Origin: Chloroflexota bacterium | Lineage (GTDB): Bacteria; Chloroflexota; Anaerolineae; Promineifilales; Promineifilaceae | DNA: 5,919 bases | Assembly (NCBI GenBank): GCA_008501785.1 | Contig: QQUD01000131.1 | Coordinates: 1 to 5,919, forward strand | Reading direction: 5' to 3' | Shown: piece by piece, positions 4,261 through 5,919 of the stretch | Layout: each line of letters begins with the position of its first letter | Position numbering within the stretch: the stretch's first letter is position 1 | The notes under the pieces: generated by a model | What the model was told of the DNA's origin: nothing | The model's database searches: none | The model's input: the letters and a program-made list of their open reading frames with translations, nothing else | Made by a program: the position numbers and the translations under genes

Positions 4261-5577
4261 ATGGTTACAGAACCGCTATCTTCAGGAAAATTAAGCGTCA
4301 CTGGCATTTCGTCGGCGGCTCTGACCGCTTTCCGCGAAGGGCGCAACGCAACGCGTGACCAAGAATATCCCCAAGCAATAAAATATTATACTGACGTCCT
4401 CTTATTTGAGAGCATTACCGACATCTTTCGCGCACGTACATTAGAGTATCGTGGACTCTGTCATTGGCTGTCTGGTGATTTTGATGCCGCCGAACGCGAT
4501 TATCAAGCCTCCCTGACCGCAACCAACGATTTAGACCAGATTGCCCGTGCCCGTGTACGGTTGGGTGAGTTGATTGATTATCGTGGCCATTATGAAACGG
4601 CCGAAAAGATTTATCGTCAAGCATTGCAAGAAGCAACCCAGGCGCAAAACCTGCTGGTGATTGGGCGGGCGCGTCGTGGATTGGGCATTTTAAATCGTCG
4701 CCAGGGGAACACCGATAAAGCCATTAGCCACTTGACACAAGCTCTGGCTGCATTTCGACAAATTGGTGAAGCACGGGAGCAGGCTCGTGTGCTCACCAGT
4801 TTAGGGCGCACCCGTCAAGCGCGTGGTGAATATCAACATGCACTTACTGCCCATAAAGAAGCCCGTATGATCTTTGAATCGCTCAATGATCGGTGGCGGG
4901 TGGTGCAAACATTAAACGATACGGGCGAATGTCATCAAGCCCTTTATGATATTGACCGTGCGCTTGAATATCACCAAGAAGCGTTGAAGTTAGCAAATGA
5001 GTGTAATGCTGAACTGCTTTTGCCAGAAATTAAGCGGAATCTCGGCGTTGAGCTTGTAGAAAGAGGTCGCTATGAACAAGGTCTCTACTATTTGCAAGCT
5101 GCTTTGGAAGGGGCGCGGCAGATTGGTAATCGCGAGCTTGAGGCACTAACTTTATATAATTTGTCACGTGCCCATTTACGACAATCAAATTTAGATGCGG
5201 CTGAACAATTTGTCTTTTTATTGATGAATACGGCAGAAACGATTAATGCAGATCGGTATCGGGCGATGGCGTCGTTTGTGCGTGGTGAGCTACTTTATTA
5301 TCAGGGGGATCAGGAAACGGCCGTAATCGAACTCAACAAAGCCATGCTGGCCGCCCAAACATCCGTTGACCGTGGTGTTCTGTGGAAACTCCATGCGACA
5401 ATGAGCCACATCATCGAAACCCCCGAAATTGCCGCAGTCCATCAAACCATTGCTGCCGAATTTATTCGCCAAACGGCCGAACCGCTGCAAGACCCCGAAC
5501 TAAAATCTAAATTTGTAAATGCGCCCCCCGTGCTCGCAGTTTTAGACGCCGCTGGTATAAATCCAGAAAAGCTGTAA
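4261..5577 (+). CDS. Tetratricopeptide-repeat protein (MalT-like helical array)
   Basis: 438 residues with no signal peptide or membrane segment; cytoplasmic. Nearly the whole chain is TPR units: a capping pair from about residues 20 and 58, then seven units with a strict 40-residue period, visible as the recurring LG-type pair ending at residues 102, 142, 182, 222, 262, 302 and 342 (RLG, GLG, SLG, DTG, NLG, NLS, VRG), each followed by a G-x-Y/D-x-x-A turn (GHYETAE, GNTDKAI, GEYQHAL, GRYEQGL). The 40-residue period with alternating helices is that of the TPR_12/MalT type, found as sensor arms of STAND ATPases and adenylate-cyclase-like regulators; here neither an ATPase nor a DNA-binding domain is attached. 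It ends with a degenerate segment (LQDPELKSKFVNAPPV) of the kind that closes such arms. Probable scaffold or protein-binding role; partner unknown. ATG 4261 was preferred over the TTG at 4246 because the promoter overlaps the latter. Confidence 0.85.
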   Translation: MVTEPLSSGKLSVTGISSAALTAFREGRNATRDQEYPQAIKYYTDVLLFESITDIFRARTLEYRGLCHWLSGDFDAAERDYQASLTATNDLDQIARARVRLGELIDYRGHYETAEKIYRQALQEATQAQNLLVIGRARRGLGILNRRQGNTDKAISHLTQALAAFRQIGEAREQARVLTSLGRTRQARGEYQHALTAHKEARMIFESLNDRWRVVQTLNDTGECHQALYDIDRALEYHQEALKLANECNAELLLPEIKRNLGVELVERGRYEQGLYYLQAALEGARQIGNRELEALTLYNLSRAHLRQSNLDAAEQFVFLLMNTAETINADRYRAMASFVRGELLYYQGDQETAVIELNKAMLAAQTSVDRGVLWKLHATMSHIIETPEIAAVHQTIAAEFIRQTAEPLQDPELKSKFVNAPPVLAVLDAAGINPEKL

Positions 5578-5639
5578 AATTTCCTCATTGGACAGTCCTC
5601 AATCAAATAATCAAGTTTAAAAACAATTGAAGTGTTGCC

Positions 5640-5919
5640 ATGCTAAAAAGTTTCATATTTGCCCTCTTTTTTTGGATAGCAGAACGAATACGTGATGCAG
5701 CGATGTGGCCGATTAATTTGGTACGCGATTTTCCGGCGAGAAGCGGCCGTTTGTTGCGCACGTTGCGCATCGCTATTATTGGCATAATTCGTTTCTTTCC
5801 AGAATTAAGTCAAGCATCACAGCGTGGCGAAACAAGCGATTGGCTGCAATATAAAGGTTGGCGCCTATCTCATTGGTGTCACCGATTTATAAATGAGTGG
5901 TTTGATTTTGTGGCCGGCC
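5640..5919 (+). CDS. Unrecognised protein, N-terminal 93 residues (partial)
   Basis: From ATG 5640 the frame stays open to the window edge (last full codon ends at 5918). The visible part is Trp- and Arg-rich and strongly helical: a hydrophobic start (LKSFIFALFFWIAERIR), an amphipathic stretch (VRDFPARSGRLLRTLR), a short hydrophobic segment (IAIIGIIRFFP) and a Trp-rich end (SDWLQYKGW, NEWFDFVAG). It may associate peripherally with the membrane. I do not recognise the family. It starts 62 bp after the TPR gene on the same strand and could be co-transcribed; no clear ribosome binding site or terminator is seen between them. A variant of the AACGGCCGTT motif lies at 5742-5751. Confidence 0.65.
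   Translation, partial: MLKSFIFALFFWIAERIRDAAMWPINLVRDFPARSGRLLRTLRIAIIGIIRFFPELSQASQRGETSDWLQYKGWRLSHWCHRFINEWFDFVAG

Noticed and set aside
5588..5600. GGACAGTCC inverted repeat after the TPR gene as a terminator
   Set aside because: The stem is only 4 bp with a single-base centre and no U tract follows; too weak to call.

Overview
The window comes from a bacterium of moderate GC content. Its gene mix (a GT-C-like polytopic enzyme, a membrane-anchored sulfite-oxidase-family molybdoenzyme, a TPR protein with MalT-like repeats, and near-leaderless starts) suggests a Chloroflexota-type environmental lineage, but there is no rRNA or other marker, so the taxonomy is inference. No tRNA, rRNA, CRISPR array or insertion sequence was recognised.

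Layout: on the minus strand, reading right to left from 2897, lie a membrane-anchored molybdopterin oxidoreductase (2897-1278), a small thioredoxin-like lipoprotein (1182-739) closed by a hairpin, and then, from its own promoter, a GT-C-like polytopic membrane protein (610 to beyond the left edge). On the plus strand, reading rightward from the divergent intergenic region at 2898-3065, lie mutY (3066-4178), a TPR-repeat protein (4261-5577) and an unrecognised gene running off the right edge (5640 onward).

The main discovery is the thioredoxin gene. It looks like two short ORFs, but both are in the same frame and are separated only by two TGA codons spaced as W-TGA-T-T-TGA. These fall exactly on the two cysteines of the thioredoxin WCxxC active site. 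The conserved proline five residues after the second one (position of Pro40 in E. coli Trx) is kept, and a perfect 6-bp, 5-nt-loop hairpin lies 11 nt downstream with a G in the second loop position, as expected of a bacterial SECIS element. The best reading is an exported selenoprotein with a UxxU (di-selenocysteine) redox site, encoded beside an exported molybdoenzyme, and not a pseudogene.

Other points: the decamer palindrome AACGGCCGTT occurs six times in 5.9 kb, in several genes and frames, like a HIP1-type iterated palindrome. The MutY C-terminal domain carries a complete canonical Nudix box, which is usually degenerate in MutY. Several genes have -10 elements so close to the ATG that their mRNAs should be leaderless or nearly so.
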